33,137 nucleotides of DNA, taken from Methanomassiliicoccus sp. UBA6 (GTDB lineage: Archaea; Thermoplasmatota; Thermoplasmata; Methanomassiliicoccales; Methanomassiliicoccaceae). The translations under genes were made by a program, and so were the position numbers. The notes below the pieces were generated by a model. That model was not told where the DNA came from. It did no database searches and worked only from the letters and a program-made list of their open reading frames with translations. The DNA lies in contig DAVH01000001.1 of the NCBI GenBank assembly GCA_002508545.1, positions 1-33,137 of the forward strand. Reading direction: 5' to 3'. Positions 23,241-31,681 of this stretch are shown one piece after another; within the stretch, counting starts at the first letter, position 1, and every line of letters starts with the position of its first letter.

Positions 23241-25127
23241 ATGAGCGTCGGCGAGGTTCTTGCGGTCATTCTTTTCCTGGTCCCGATCATCGGAGCGGCG
23301 GTCGTGATGGCCGTGCAGCGGAGGCAGGCCACGGTGGGCACGGTGGCCTCGATCTCGGTAGTGCTGGTGCTCGCCTCCGTCGGCCTGCTGCTGTACCTGG
23401 CGTCCTCGTCCTTCGAGGTGCTGGTCATCGAGGCCCAGGACCTCTATCCCCTGGGCCCGGTGCTGATCGCGGCGGACCTGCTGCTCACCGGGGTGTTCGT
23501 CCTCATCGGCTGGAGGCTCCGAAGCGTGCTCATCGCCGGCGCGGCGGCGATCAACCTCCTGCTGACGATCTGGCTCGCCTTCAGGACCGATTTCGCCGAG
23601 ACCGGACCGGCCATGGTGATCGACAACCTCGCGCTCATCATGGTCCTCATCACCTCGATCGTCGGCTCGATCATCGCCATCTACGCCCTGAGGTACATGC
23701 GGGAGGACCCCCGCCAGCCCCAGTTCTTCGCCGCCACCCTGCTGTTCCTGGGGGGCATGAACGCGGCGGTGCTCTCCAATGACCTGCTATGGCTGTTCCT
23801 GTTCTGGGACGTCACCACCTTATGCTCCTTCCTGCTCATCGGCCACACCGGCACCGAGGCCGCGAGGAGCGCGGCACGAAGGGCGCTGATCATCACCCTG
23901 GGCGGGGCCACGGCGTTCATCGTCGCCGCGGCCCTCGCCCTCGAAAACTACGGCTCCATGTCCCTTCAGGACTTCCCCGTGACGGGGCTCGACGGCCTGG
24001 CCCTGATGCCGCTGGCCCTCCTGGCGGTGGCGGCGTTCACCAAGTCCGCCCTGCTGCCGTTCCAGTCCTGGCTGCTGGGGGCGATGGTCGCCCCCACCCC
24101 GGTGTCGGCGCTGCTCCACAGCGCCACCATGGTCAACCTGGGGGTGTACCTGCTGCTGAGGCTGTCCCCGAGCATCGTGAGCGCGACCTCCATCAACTGG
24201 CTGGTGTCCCTGGTGGGAGGGGCGTCCTTCCTCGCCTCCACCATCCTGGCGATGACCCAGAGCAATGCCAAGCGGGTGCTGGCATGGTCCACCGTCGGCA
24301 ACCTGGGCCTCATAGCCATGTGCGTGGGCGTCTCCACTCCCCTGGCCATCACCGCGGGGATAATCCTGCTGTTCTACCACTCGATATCGAAGGCCCTCAT
24401 GTTCCTGTCCGTCGGGGCGGCCAAGGAGCACCTGGGGAGCGAGGACATCGAGGACATGCAGGGCATGCGGACCACGATGCCCTTCGTCTCCGCGGCGCTG
24501 TTCATCGGGGTGATCACCATCGTCCTGCCCCCGTTCGGGATGTTCGCCTCCAAGTGGCTCATCAGCTCCGCGGCGACCACCTTCCCCCTGCTCATCTTCC
24601 TGCTGGGGATCGGCTTCGCGGGCCTGGTGGTCTTCTACTTCAAGTGGATCGGGAACGTGCTCTCGGCGGGCCCGGTGTCCGAGAGGGTGACGCTGAGGAC
24701 GGACCCCCTGCCGCGGATGTACAAGTGGACCCTCGGCGCCCTCATGGTCGGGGCGGTGGGACTCTCGGTCCTCATCGGCCCGGTGCTCCGCTACCTCATA
24801 GAGCCGTTCATCGCGCTCCACTTCGCCCTTCCCATCGAGAGCAATGACCTGAGCCTGTTCACCTCCTCCGGGACGTTCCCGGTGTTCGTGTTCCTCCTGC
24901 TGACCGGCATTATCTTCCTGGGGCTGGCCTTCATCGTGCGTCCCGGGAAGGAGGAGATCTCCAAGCCCTACGCCAGCGGTGAGGAGTTCGAGCAGGAGTT
25001 CGAGACCCGGGGCATCTACTTCACGACCGAGGCCACGGTCGCGCAGGGCATCAAGCTCTCCGAGGGTGCGGGCATCCTCCTGGTGGCCGCCCTGATCGCC
25101 GTCCCCCTGCTGCTGGAGGTGATCTGA
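23241..25127 (+). CDS. echA: Ech hydrogenase subunit A-like antiporter (NuoL/MrpA family)
   Basis: The 628-residue membrane protein is the only pump subunit of the Ech complex. It shows the lysine in AAFTKSALLPFQSWLLGAMV, SALLHSATMVNLG and SNAKRVLAWSTVGNLG. The helix that normally carries a pump glutamate reads LFWDVTTLCSFL with Asp instead of Glu. The C-terminus has a hydrophilic YASGEEFEQEFE block before a last helix. It is about the usual length for EchA. The gene begins the operon at a promoter and overlaps the next by one base (TGATG). Confidence 0.9.
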   Translation: MSVGEVLAVILFLVPIIGAAVVMAVQRRQATVGTVASISVVLVLASVGLLLYLASSSFEVLVIEAQDLYPLGPVLIAADLLLTGVFVLIGWRLRSVLIAGAAAINLLLTIWLAFRTDFAETGPAMVIDNLALIMVLITSIVGSIIAIYALRYMREDPRQPQFFAATLLFLGGMNAAVLSNDLLWLFLFWDVTTLCSFLLIGHTGTEAARSAARRALIITLGGATAFIVAAALALENYGSMSLQDFPVTGLDGLALMPLALLAVAAFTKSALLPFQSWLLGAMVAPTPVSALLHSATMVNLGVYLLLRLSPSIVSATSINWLVSLVGGASFLASTILAMTQSNAKRVLAWSTVGNLGLIAMCVGVSTPLAITAGIILLFYHSISKALMFLSVGAAKEHLGSEDIEDMQGMRTTMPFVSAALFIGVITIVLPPFGMFASKWLISSAATTFPLLIFLLGIGFAGLVVFYFKWIGNVLSAGPVSERVTLRTDPLPRMYKWTLGALMVGAVGLSVLIGPVLRYLIEPFIALHFALPIESNDLSLFTSSGTFPVFVFLLLTGIIFLGLAFIVRPGKEEISKPYASGEEFEQEFETRGIYFTTEATVAQGIKLSEGAGILLVAALIAVPLLLEVI

Positions 25128-25990
25128 TGGACCTCCTCGCCTATGTGGCGCAGGTGCTGATCATAATCCTCGCTCCCCTGGCGGTCGGCCTCGCTCTTGG
25201 GGTGGATAGGAAGATCACGGCGAGGATGCAGAACCGCCGGGGACCGCCGGTGGTGCAGCCGTTCTACGACATCGGGAAGCTTCTGGCGAAGCGCCCCCTG
25301 CTGCTCAACTCGTTCCAGGTGGTGTTCGCCGGAGCGGCACTGCTGTTCCAGGCCGCCGCCCTGGCGCTGTTCGTGGCCGGAGGGGACCTGCTGGTGGCGT
25401 TCTTCGTCTCCGGCACCGGGGCGGTGTGCCTGGTCATGGGCGCTTTCTCCGCCCGCTCCCCGTACTCCTACGTCGGGGGGCAGAGGGAGCTTGTGGCCAT
25501 CCTGGCCTACGAGCCGGTGCTGTTCCTGGCGATCCTGGCCATCGGGCTGGAGGGCTCCTTCCTGGTCAGCGACATCGGCGGAGGGCTGCTGTACTCGCTG
25601 CCCCTGGTCCTGCTCACCCTGGTCCCGGTGCTGGTGATCCTGCTGGAGAAGTCGCCCTTCGACGTCCCCACCGCCCACCAGGAGATCATGTCCGGCCCGT
25701 ACGTGGAGTACTCCGGCCCGTACCTCGCCATCGCCGAGGTGGCGAGATGGTTCCAGCTGGCGTTCGTCTTCGGGCTGGTCACCCTGTTCTTCTGGAGCAG
25801 CGATCCCGTGGTGTCGATAGCGGGCAAGCTCGCCCTGGCCTTCGTGGTCCTGTTCGTCACCATCGTCATCGACAACATCACCGCCAGGCTGACCAGGGGG
25901 AGAATGGTGAGGTTCATGCTGACCGCGGGCGTCGGGCTGGTGGCGATCAATCTGCTATTGCTCTTCGTGGTCCGGCAGGGGGTGTTCTGA
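25127..25990 (+). CDS. echB: Ech hydrogenase subunit B (NuoH-like membrane anchor)
   Basis: The 287-residue protein with about eight helices belongs to the EchB/HycD/NuoH family. The loop KITARMQNRRGPPVVQPFYD (residues 28-47) and the later loop EKSPFDVPTAHQEIMSGPYV are diagnostic; the second contains acidic residues of the proton-entry channel and the EYSGPYLA motif. It anchors the hydrogenase module to the membrane. Start and stop codons each overlap the neighbours in a TGATG arrangement, showing tight translational coupling. Confidence 0.93.
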   Translation: MDLLAYVAQVLIIILAPLAVGLALGVDRKITARMQNRRGPPVVQPFYDIGKLLAKRPLLLNSFQVVFAGAALLFQAAALALFVAGGDLLVAFFVSGTGAVCLVMGAFSARSPYSYVGGQRELVAILAYEPVLFLAILAIGLEGSFLVSDIGGGLLYSLPLVLLTLVPVLVILLEKSPFDVPTAHQEIMSGPYVEYSGPYLAIAEVARWFQLAFVFGLVTLFFWSSDPVVSIAGKLALAFVVLFVTIVIDNITARLTRGRMVRFMLTAGVGLVAINLLLLFVVRQGVF

Positions 25991-26442
25991 TGGCATTGGA
26001 AGATAAGATGAGGGCGAGATCGCCGTGGATCATGCACTTCGACACCGGGTCCTGCAACGGCTGCGACCTCGAGGTCTGGGCGCTGCTGACCCCGCGCTAC
26101 GACGTGGAGAGGTTCGGGGCGATCAACCGGGCGAACCCCAAGCAGGCCGACATCCTGCTGATAACCGGGCCGGTGACCAAGCGATGCGAGGACCGCCTGA
26201 GGAACCTCTACGAGCAGACGCCGGAGCCCAAGCTGGTCATCGCCTGCGGGAACTGCGCGTCAACCGGGGCGCCCTTCCACAACTGCTATAACGTCGACGG
26301 GGGGGTGGACAAGGTGATACCGGTGGACCTGTACGTCCCGGGATGCGCCTGCCGCCCGGAGGCGCTCATCGACGCCCTCGTGCTAGGGCTGTCCAAGTGG
26401 AGGGAGAAGGCCGCGGGCACCGATAAGGAGGACAAGGGATGA
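25990..26442 (+). CDS. echC: Ech hydrogenase subunit C (small subunit, NuoB-like)
   Basis: The 150-residue small subunit binds the [4Fe-4S] cluster closest to the active site. Ligands are C22 and C25 in GSCNGCDLE, C89 in GNCA and C119 in PGCACRP. The extra cysteines C86 and C121 are unusual but not part of the usual set. The start is the ATG that overlaps the EchB stop, and the end overlaps EchD by four bases. It is a different sequence from the Ehr small subunit, so the two complexes are not recent copies. Confidence 0.93.
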   Translation: MALEDKMRARSPWIMHFDTGSCNGCDLEVWALLTPRYDVERFGAINRANPKQADILLITGPVTKRCEDRLRNLYEQTPEPKLVIACGNCASTGAPFHNCYNVDGGVDKVIPVDLYVPGCACRPEALIDALVLGLSKWREKAAGTDKEDKG

Positions 26443-26822
26443 ACGAGACGGCCGTACCGGACTTCGACCGGGAGGCGCACCGCAGCGTGCGGGAGCGAAC
26501 GAGGGAGATGATCGAGGCCGGAGGAAGGCTGATAGCCATCGTGGCCCGGGAGAACGATGACGGGACGATGGAGATGATCTACGCGTTCGACCGCGAGCAG
26601 CGGATGGAGGACATCCGCTTCCTGATCCTCCCGGAGTGGGAGATCGACTCGGTGGCCGACCTGTACAAGGGCGCGCTGACCCTGGAGCGGGAGGTCGTCG
26701 ATCTCTTCGGGCTGCACATCAAGGGCGTGCCCCCCGGCATCTTCCTCGTGGAAGGGAAGAGCCCGGTGGCGCCCCTGCGGAAGAGGAAGGCCCCCGCGCC
26801 GGAGGGTGATGTCCATGGGTAG
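26439..26822 (+). CDS. echD: Ech hydrogenase subunit D (NuoC-like)
   Basis: The 127-residue protein matches the short EchD/NuoC (30 kDa) family. The marker is EREVVDLFGLHIKG at about residues 87-100. It is a structural subunit next to the large subunit and has no cofactor motif. A proline- and lysine-rich C-terminal end follows. It overlaps EchC by four bases and EchE by eight, and ends with a TAG stop that lies inside the EchE start region. Confidence 0.9.
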   Translation: MNETAVPDFDREAHRSVRERTREMIEAGGRLIAIVARENDDGTMEMIYAFDREQRMEDIRFLILPEWEIDSVADLYKGALTLEREVVDLFGLHIKGVPPGIFLVEGKSPVAPLRKRKAPAPEGDVHG

Positions 26823-27891
26823 GGCGACGACCATACCGTTCGGGCCGCAGCACGCGGCCTTCCTGGAGCCGCTGAACGTCAAGCTCACCCTGGACGAGGA
26901 GACGGTGGTGGGAGCGGTGCTGAACCAGGGGTACAACCATCGCGGCATGGAGTACGCGCTGTCGCTCGACTACAGGAAGTCGCAGTACCTGGTGGAGCGG
27001 GTGTGCGGGATATGCTCGTTCCATCACTCCTCGGCCTACTGCCAGGGGATGGAATCGCTCTACGGCATCGAGGTCCCGGTGCGGGCCAAGCTCATTCGGA
27101 CGATCATGATGGAGTGCCAGCGCCTGACCTCGCACCTCCTGGCGCTGGGGCACATCGCCGAGGCGGTGGGGTACGAGAACCTGTTCATGCAGTGCTTCCG
27201 GGAGCGAGAGCACGTCATGATGCTGGTGAACCGCGTATCGGGCAACCGCGTCCATTACTCCATGAACGTCATCGGCGGGGTGAAGCGGGATCTGTCCCCC
27301 GAGGCGGTGAAGGACGTCCAGGCGACCATCCGGGACCTGCGCCCCCGCCTGGAGGAGCTGCGGCGGGTGTTCAGCCGGGACAGCACGCTCTCCAAGCGCA
27401 CCAGGGGGGTGGGGAAGCTCTCCCGCCAGGCGGCCACGGAATGGGGCAACGTCGGCCCGGTGTCCCGGGCCTCGGGCATCCCCCGGGACATCCGGCAGGA
27501 CGGCTTCGCCGCGTACTCGATGGTGGAGTTCAAGCCGGTGGTCAGGGAGGAGGGGGACAGCTACGCCCGCATGATGGTCCGCATGGACGAGTGCCTGCAG
27601 GCGGCGGACATCATCGAGGAATGCCTGCCGCTCCTGGAGGACGGCCCCGTCGCCGTCCAGGTCAAGGGGCACCCCAAGGGGGAGACCTTCTCCCGGGTGG
27701 AGGCGCCCCGGGGGGAGCTGTTCTACTACATCCGGGCCAAGGGCACCCTGGGCCTGGAGCGCATCAAGCTCAGGACCCCCGCGCTCATGAACGTGGCATC
27801 CCTGCTGGCCATGCTGCCGGGATGCCAGCTGGCGGACGTGCCGACCATCACGGTGTCGGTCGACCCCTGCATATGCTGCACGGACCGGTGA
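26815..27891 (+). CDS. echE: Ech [NiFe]-hydrogenase large subunit E (catalytic)
   Basis: The 358-residue catalytic subunit holds the [NiFe] site where H2 is made or used. Both ligand pairs are present: C64 and C67 in ERVCGICSFHH, and C352 and C355 in DPCICC. The protein ends right after, at ...CTDR, so it lacks the C-terminal extension that a maturation protease removes in most hydrogenases. Starts at GTG 26806, ATG 26809 and ATG 26815 are in frame. The GGAGG at 26801-26805 is 9 bases from the ATG at 26815, which I chose. It fits group 4 energy-conserving hydrogenases. Confidence 0.95.
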   Translation: MGRATTIPFGPQHAAFLEPLNVKLTLDEETVVGAVLNQGYNHRGMEYALSLDYRKSQYLVERVCGICSFHHSSAYCQGMESLYGIEVPVRAKLIRTIMMECQRLTSHLLALGHIAEAVGYENLFMQCFREREHVMMLVNRVSGNRVHYSMNVIGGVKRDLSPEAVKDVQATIRDLRPRLEELRRVFSRDSTLSKRTRGVGKLSRQAATEWGNVGPVSRASGIPRDIRQDGFAAYSMVEFKPVVREEGDSYARMMVRMDECLQAADIIEECLPLLEDGPVAVQVKGHPKGETFSRVEAPRGELFYYIRAKGTLGLERIKLRTPALMNVASLLAMLPGCQLADVPTITVSVDPCICCTDR

Positions 27892-27895
27892 TGCC

Positions 27896-28285
27896 ATGTC
27901 CATGCTCTCCTCCTCGCTGAAGAACCTGTTCAGCAGGCCGTTCACCACCAAGTACCCGTACGAGCCGGCCGACCTCCCGCCAGGGAACCGGGGGCGGGTC
28001 CTCTGGGATATGGAGAAGTGCATCTTCTGCCGCAAGTGCGAGCGGAACTGCCCCACCAGCGCCATCATCACCAACAAGGACGCCAAGACCCAGACGGTGA
28101 TCCGCCACCGCTGCATAGCCTGCAACACCTGCGTGGAGGTGTGCCCGACCCAGACGATCTCGATGGTCACGGAGTACTCCAAGCCGGACATCGCTCCCAC
28201 CGTCCACGTGTTCTCGGTCGACCTGCCCAGGCATGAGTACCGGGTCGAGCACCTCCCTCGGTACGAGGGCAGGCCGAAGGACTGA
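27896..28285 (+). CDS. echF: Ech hydrogenase subunit F (2x[4Fe-4S] ferredoxin-like)
   Basis: The 129-residue polyferredoxin-type subunit has two complete motifs, C42, C45, C48, C52 and C73, C76, C79, C83, and likely accepts electrons from soluble ferredoxin. It closes the echABCDEF set in the canonical order. The ATG lies four bases after the EchE stop. The C-terminal tail of about 40 residues (VHVFSVDLPRHEYRVEHL) has no cysteine. No hydrogenase maturation (hyp) gene follows in this window. Confidence 0.93.
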   Translation: MSMLSSSLKNLFSRPFTTKYPYEPADLPPGNRGRVLWDMEKCIFCRKCERNCPTSAIITNKDAKTQTVIRHRCIACNTCVEVCPTQTISMVTEYSKPDIAPTVHVFSVDLPRHEYRVEHLPRYEGRPKD

Positions 28286-28370
28286 GCCGGAAAAGGTTAT
28301 CTCGGAGCCCCTCCCAAGGGTACGTGTCTGGGGGATCGGTATCGAGGCGGGTCCGGCGGCGCTCGAGGGA

Positions 28371-28745
28371 ATGGTCAGGGAGGTCGACGAGCATGGGTTC
28401 GATGAGCTGCTGGCAACCTCCGACCGCCTGCTGATCGTGGAGTTCTTCATGGAGGGCTGCCCGGCGTGCCGGACCATGGCCCCGATCCTCGAGGACCTCG
28501 CCCGGGAGCTGTCCGGGGAGGTGGAGTTCGTCAGGGTCGACGCCCGCGCCAACCTCGACACCGCGCTGCGGTACGGGGTGGTGGCCACGCCGACCTTCCT
28601 GATGTTCTGCCGGGGGGTCTTCCTGATGGAGATGGTCGGGGTGATCCACCCCGTGGCGATGATGGAAGTGATCAGCGACCTGCTGAAGCACCGCGCGGAA
28701 TGCGCCGGCCGGCCGATGAGGCCGCTGCAGGGGACCGACGGCTGA
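28371..28745 (+). CDS. Thioredoxin-like protein (CPAC active site)
   Basis: The 124-residue protein has the thioredoxin fold: strand LLIVEFF, redox motif C-P-A-C at 30-33, helix TMAPILEDLARE, strand VEFVRVDA and the cis-proline in VVATPTFLMF. It probably reduces disulfides in the cytoplasm. Pro-Ala between the cysteines differs from the usual Gly-Pro and may shift its redox potential. The frame is open further upstream. I chose the ATG at 28371 because the sequence before it does not look like thioredoxin, although the ribosome site is poor. It follows the Ech operon by about 85 bases, and a possible own TATA (GGTTATC, about 28296) lies between. Confidence 0.82.
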   Translation: MVREVDEHGFDELLATSDRLLIVEFFMEGCPACRTMAPILEDLARELSGEVEFVRVDARANLDTALRYGVVATPTFLMFCRGVFLMEMVGVIHPVAMMEVISDLLKHRAECAGRPMRPLQGTDG

Positions 28746-28778
28746 ACATGGTCGCTCGGCGGAGGCATCGAACGAATT

Positions 28779-28815
28779 TTAATTAATGATATTATAATAT
28801 TATGATTTGGTTATT
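28779..28815. promoter_or_regulatory. AT island with 12-bp palindrome before the methyltransferase gene
   Basis: A very AT-rich island sits in GC-rich DNA. It holds TTAATTAA at 28779-28786 and the perfect 12-bp palindrome ATATTATAATAT at 28789-28800, then a TTATTTA-type box at about 28810-28816. It can act as terminator of the thioredoxin gene and as promoter for the methyltransferase gene. A second weak box, GGCTTAAC (about 28843-28850), may also start transcription. Confidence 0.45.
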
Positions 28816-28887
28816 TACACCGGCTGGCCGCTCCAACAAAAGGCTTAACTGGCCCCTCATTCCAATGTATAGCCTGCGAGGTCTGAA

Positions 28888-29967
28888 GTGGAATCGAACG
28901 TCAGCTCGGACTACAGCAGCAGGCGGTACCTCTCCGCGGGGGAGGCGGCCCGCTACCTGGGGACGACGGTCCGGCAGCTTCATCGCATGGTCCGCGAGGA
29001 CAAGGTCCCGGTCACCATATCCGGGAGCGGCCAGCAGCGGTTCGACCTGGCCTCGCTGACCGGGATGGCCGCGGGGCCGGCCCCGGCGCGGGAGCTGGCC
29101 GGGCGGACCGCGGTCGACGTCCTGGGGACGAGCCAGGAGGTGGTGTGCTCGAGCTCGATGGACATGCGGGAGATGGAGGACGAGAGCGCCAACCTCGCGC
29201 TCACCTCGCCGCCGTACTTCAACACCAAGATGTACTCCCCGCACCCGCTGCCGGGGGACCTGGGCGACGTGCACTCGGTCGAGGAGTGGTTCTCCAGCAT
29301 CGGCAAGGTGTGGGAAGAGGTGTTCCGGGTCCTCCAGCCCGGGCGCAAGCTGTTCATCAACATCATGAACCTCCCGGTGCGGCTGGAGGACGGCAGCTTC
29401 CGGACCCTGAACCTGATGGGCCGCACCGTGCAGCAGTGCGAGGACCTCGGCTTCATCTTCAAGCGGGACATCATATGGCATAAGACCAACGGGGTCCGCG
29501 CTCCCTTCGGGACCTACCCCTACCCGGGAGGCATCCTGCTCAACAACATGCACGAGTTCATACTCGAGCTGGAGAAGCCCAGCACCCGGGCGGAGAGGGC
29601 GCGGAAGTACGCCCACGTGTCCCCCGAGGACCGGGAGCGGTCCAGGCTGGACAAGGACTTCTGGCTGTCGATCAAGAACAGCGACGTGTGGCTCATGGCG
29701 CCCCAGGGGAGCGGGGACCGTAGGGGCCACGTGGCCCCCTTCCCCCTGGAGCTCCCGACCCGGCTCATCAGGGCGTACAGCTTCCGCGGGGAGACGGTCC
29801 TCGATCCCTTCCTGGGCTCTGGGACCACCCTGCGGGCGGCGGCCCTGACCGGCCGCAACGGGGTCGGCTACGAGATCAACCCCTCGATCGCCGCCGGGGC
29901 CCTGGTCTCGCTGCGCGCCCTGGGCGGCGTCGTTCCGGGAAGGGTCAAGGGGGAGATGCCCGGATGA
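28888..29967 (+). CDS. Orphan DNA (cytosine-N4/adenine-N6) methyltransferase with N-terminal HTH domain
   Basis: The 359-residue enzyme is an AdoMet-dependent DNA methyltransferase of the permuted (beta-like) order. The catalytic TSPPY (106-110) comes first, and the AdoMet loop DPFLGSGTT (306-314) comes last. SPPY fits N4-cytosine or some N6-adenine enzymes. Residues about 13-56 form a helix-turn-helix of the excisionase/MerR type (LSAGEAARYLGTTVRQLHRM), an uncommon addition. No restriction endonuclease is nearby, so it is an orphan that may act in marking or regulation. The start is a GTG with GAGGT a few bases upstream. It overlaps the next gene by four bases. Confidence 0.87.
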   Translation: MESNVSSDYSSRRYLSAGEAARYLGTTVRQLHRMVREDKVPVTISGSGQQRFDLASLTGMAAGPAPARELAGRTAVDVLGTSQEVVCSSSMDMREMEDESANLALTSPPYFNTKMYSPHPLPGDLGDVHSVEEWFSSIGKVWEEVFRVLQPGRKLFINIMNLPVRLEDGSFRTLNLMGRTVQQCEDLGFIFKRDIIWHKTNGVRAPFGTYPYPGGILLNNMHEFILELEKPSTRAERARKYAHVSPEDRERSRLDKDFWLSIKNSDVWLMAPQGSGDRRGHVAPFPLELPTRLIRAYSFRGETVLDPFLGSGTTLRAAALTGRNGVGYEINPSIAAGALVSLRALGGVVPGRVKGEMPG

Positions 29968-31310
29968 CCTCGGAGTTCCGGGGCTCCCCATGGCCAGAGG
30001 AGCGCCCCCGGGTCCGCCCGGTCGCGGCGCTCACCGAGGACCAGGACGCCGACGTGGTGATCGTGGGCGGAGGTATCTCGGGGCTGACGACCGCGTACGC
30101 CCTGATGGCCGCCACCGACCTCAGGGTCACCATCCTCGAGGCCGGCCTGATCGGGATGGGGGCGAGCGGCAACAACGGCGGGCAGGCGGTCGAGGGTACG
30201 GAGACCAGGTTCGCGGACATCGCCTCCCTGGCGGGGCGCCAGAGGGCGCTGCAGGGGTTCGGGGAGCTGGCGACCGCCCGGGGGGAGCTGAAGAGCATTC
30301 TCAATGCCATCGGCGCGCCGTCCATGCTCACCGAGGTGGAGGGAAGGCTGGGGATCGCCGACCAGGCGATCGTCGAGCAGTGGTCGGAGGACCTCGAGGC
30401 CCGGAGGGAGGCGGGCATGGGGACCATCACCTCGCAGGTCGCCGACGACGCCCCGCCCGGCCTGCTGCCCTCGGTACCCCGGGTCCCTAGGGCCGAGCTG
30501 GCCAGGCAGATGTGGTCCAAGGACCAGCGCTACCTCGCGTCGTTCGGCCTGAGGGTCGGCCTGATCAACACCTACGATCTGGTGGAGACGATGGCGGCGC
30601 ACCTGCTGTCGTCGTACCCTGAGAGGATGACGATCCTTGAGCGCTCCCCCGTCGACCGCATAAGGCTCAGCGAGGAGGAGGCGACACTCGGCGTCAACGG
30701 CCGAATCGTCCTCGCCGATTCCGTGGTCCTGTGCACCAACGGGTACGCCGTCCCCCGCGTGGAGGCGTGCTCGCCCCCGGTCATCGAGGGCCATCTCCGG
30801 GGAGTGGTGGGCTACATGGTCGGCACCGAGAGAGGGAGCGGCCCCGAGGGGGCCAGGGCGTACTTCTCCGACGAGGACAGCTACTACTACATCGCCCGCA
30901 GGAGGTACCGGGGCGGGACGCTCACCGCGGCGGGAGGGCCGGAGGGGCCGGTCGCCGGAGCGTACGATCCCCAGATCGTCCAGCACCCTGGCGCCTACGA
31001 TCGGCTGGAGGCGTTCCTGTCGACCACCCTGGAAGGTTACGTAGGCCCCTCGGAGCGGCGGTGGCATGGGCTGATGGGCTACACCTCCACCGGGGTGAGG
31101 GTCGCCGGCCAGGACCCGCGCCTTCCTTCCCTGTACTACAATCTGGGATGCAACGGCATCGGCATATTGTCCGCGGTGGCCGCGTCCAAGCGGCTTGCGG
31201 GGATGATGACCGACGAGGACGTGGAGCCCAGCATGTTCGATCCCGGGGTGCTGCTGAGCTCGGCCTCCCAGATCAGAGATAGCGGTCCTGTCCGGGCATA
31301 TCGTCCTTGA
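29964..31310 (+). CDS. FAD-dependent amine/amino-acid oxidase family protein (DAO/PuuB-like)
   Basis: The 448-residue protein binds FAD through VVIVGGGISGL (about residues 31-41) and carries the SGNNGGQAV motif (about 71-79) that resembles SGRNGGQ in the PuuB/OrdL branch of the DAO family. The C-terminal GCNGIGI stretch is typical of that family as well. Substrates of relatives are amines or N-methylated amino acids; here the substrate is unknown. The ATG overlaps the stop of the methyltransferase gene (ATGA), so the two are translated together, an unusual pair. The last 38 bases overlap the convergent small membrane protein gene. Confidence 0.87.
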   Translation: MTSEFRGSPWPEERPRVRPVAALTEDQDADVVIVGGGISGLTTAYALMAATDLRVTILEAGLIGMGASGNNGGQAVEGTETRFADIASLAGRQRALQGFGELATARGELKSILNAIGAPSMLTEVEGRLGIADQAIVEQWSEDLEARREAGMGTITSQVADDAPPGLLPSVPRVPRAELARQMWSKDQRYLASFGLRVGLINTYDLVETMAAHLLSSYPERMTILERSPVDRIRLSEEEATLGVNGRIVLADSVVLCTNGYAVPRVEACSPPVIEGHLRGVVGYMVGTERGSGPEGARAYFSDEDSYYYIARRRYRGGTLTAAGGPEGPVAGAYDPQIVQHPGAYDRLEAFLSTTLEGYVGPSERRWHGLMGYTSTGVRVAGQDPRLPSLYYNLGCNGIGILSAVAASKRLAGMMTDEDVEPSMFDPGVLLSSASQIRDSGPVRAYRP

Positions 31311-31548
31311 AAAGAATGACCAGGCCCAGGGTCATCAGGCCCAGGTCCGCCACCACGGCCAGGGCGAGGCCGAGACTGAGGGGCTGCAGCACCACGGCGC
31401 TCGGGGACGAGGACACCTCCTGGACCTCGGCCTGGGCCGGGAGGTCCGATGCCCTCTCCTCCGCGCTGGAATGGACCATGAACATGGCCGCGGCCCCCAC
31501 CGCGATGATGGCGACGATGCAGATGAGGTTGAAAGTTCGGGGGTTCAA
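31273..31548 (-). CDS. Small membrane protein with two helices (91 aa), unknown function
   Basis: The product has an N-terminal helix (about residues 7-26, FNLICIVAIIAVGAAAMFMV), a polar serine-rich linker (27-54) likely outside the cell, and a second helix (about 55-80). The hydrophobic pattern and GC-rich third positions support coding. The start is probably the TTG at 31546-31548. A TATA-like CTTATATCA at about 31566-31574 would start the transcript close to it, so it may be leaderless. The 3' end overlaps the FAD protein gene by 38 bases on the other strand. No family is recognised. Confidence 0.55.
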   Translation of the reverse strand: MNPRTFNLICIVAIIAVGAAAMFMVHSSAEERASDLPAQAEVQEVSSSPSAVVLQPLSLGLALAVVADLGLMTLGLVILFKDDMPGQDRYL

Positions 31549-31681
31549 CGGCTACCCCAAGATTCCATGATATAAGAAAGTGGCCATCCGGTTCTCAGGA
31601 AAGGAGCATGCCAGGCCGGCCTGGCCTCACGGAGCGACGTCGGCGCTCATAAGCGGACAAGGGCGGATCCGACGAATGAGC

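Noticed and set aside
27003..27920. Read-through of EchD past its TAG into the alternative frame of EchE
   Set aside because: The extension is long but has no conserved features, and EchE in the other frame is a full catalytic subunit; TAG acts as a stop here.
28779..28800. Attachment site or insertion sequence end in the AT island
   Set aside because: No direct repeat, transposase or integrase is visible. The island fits a promoter/terminator.
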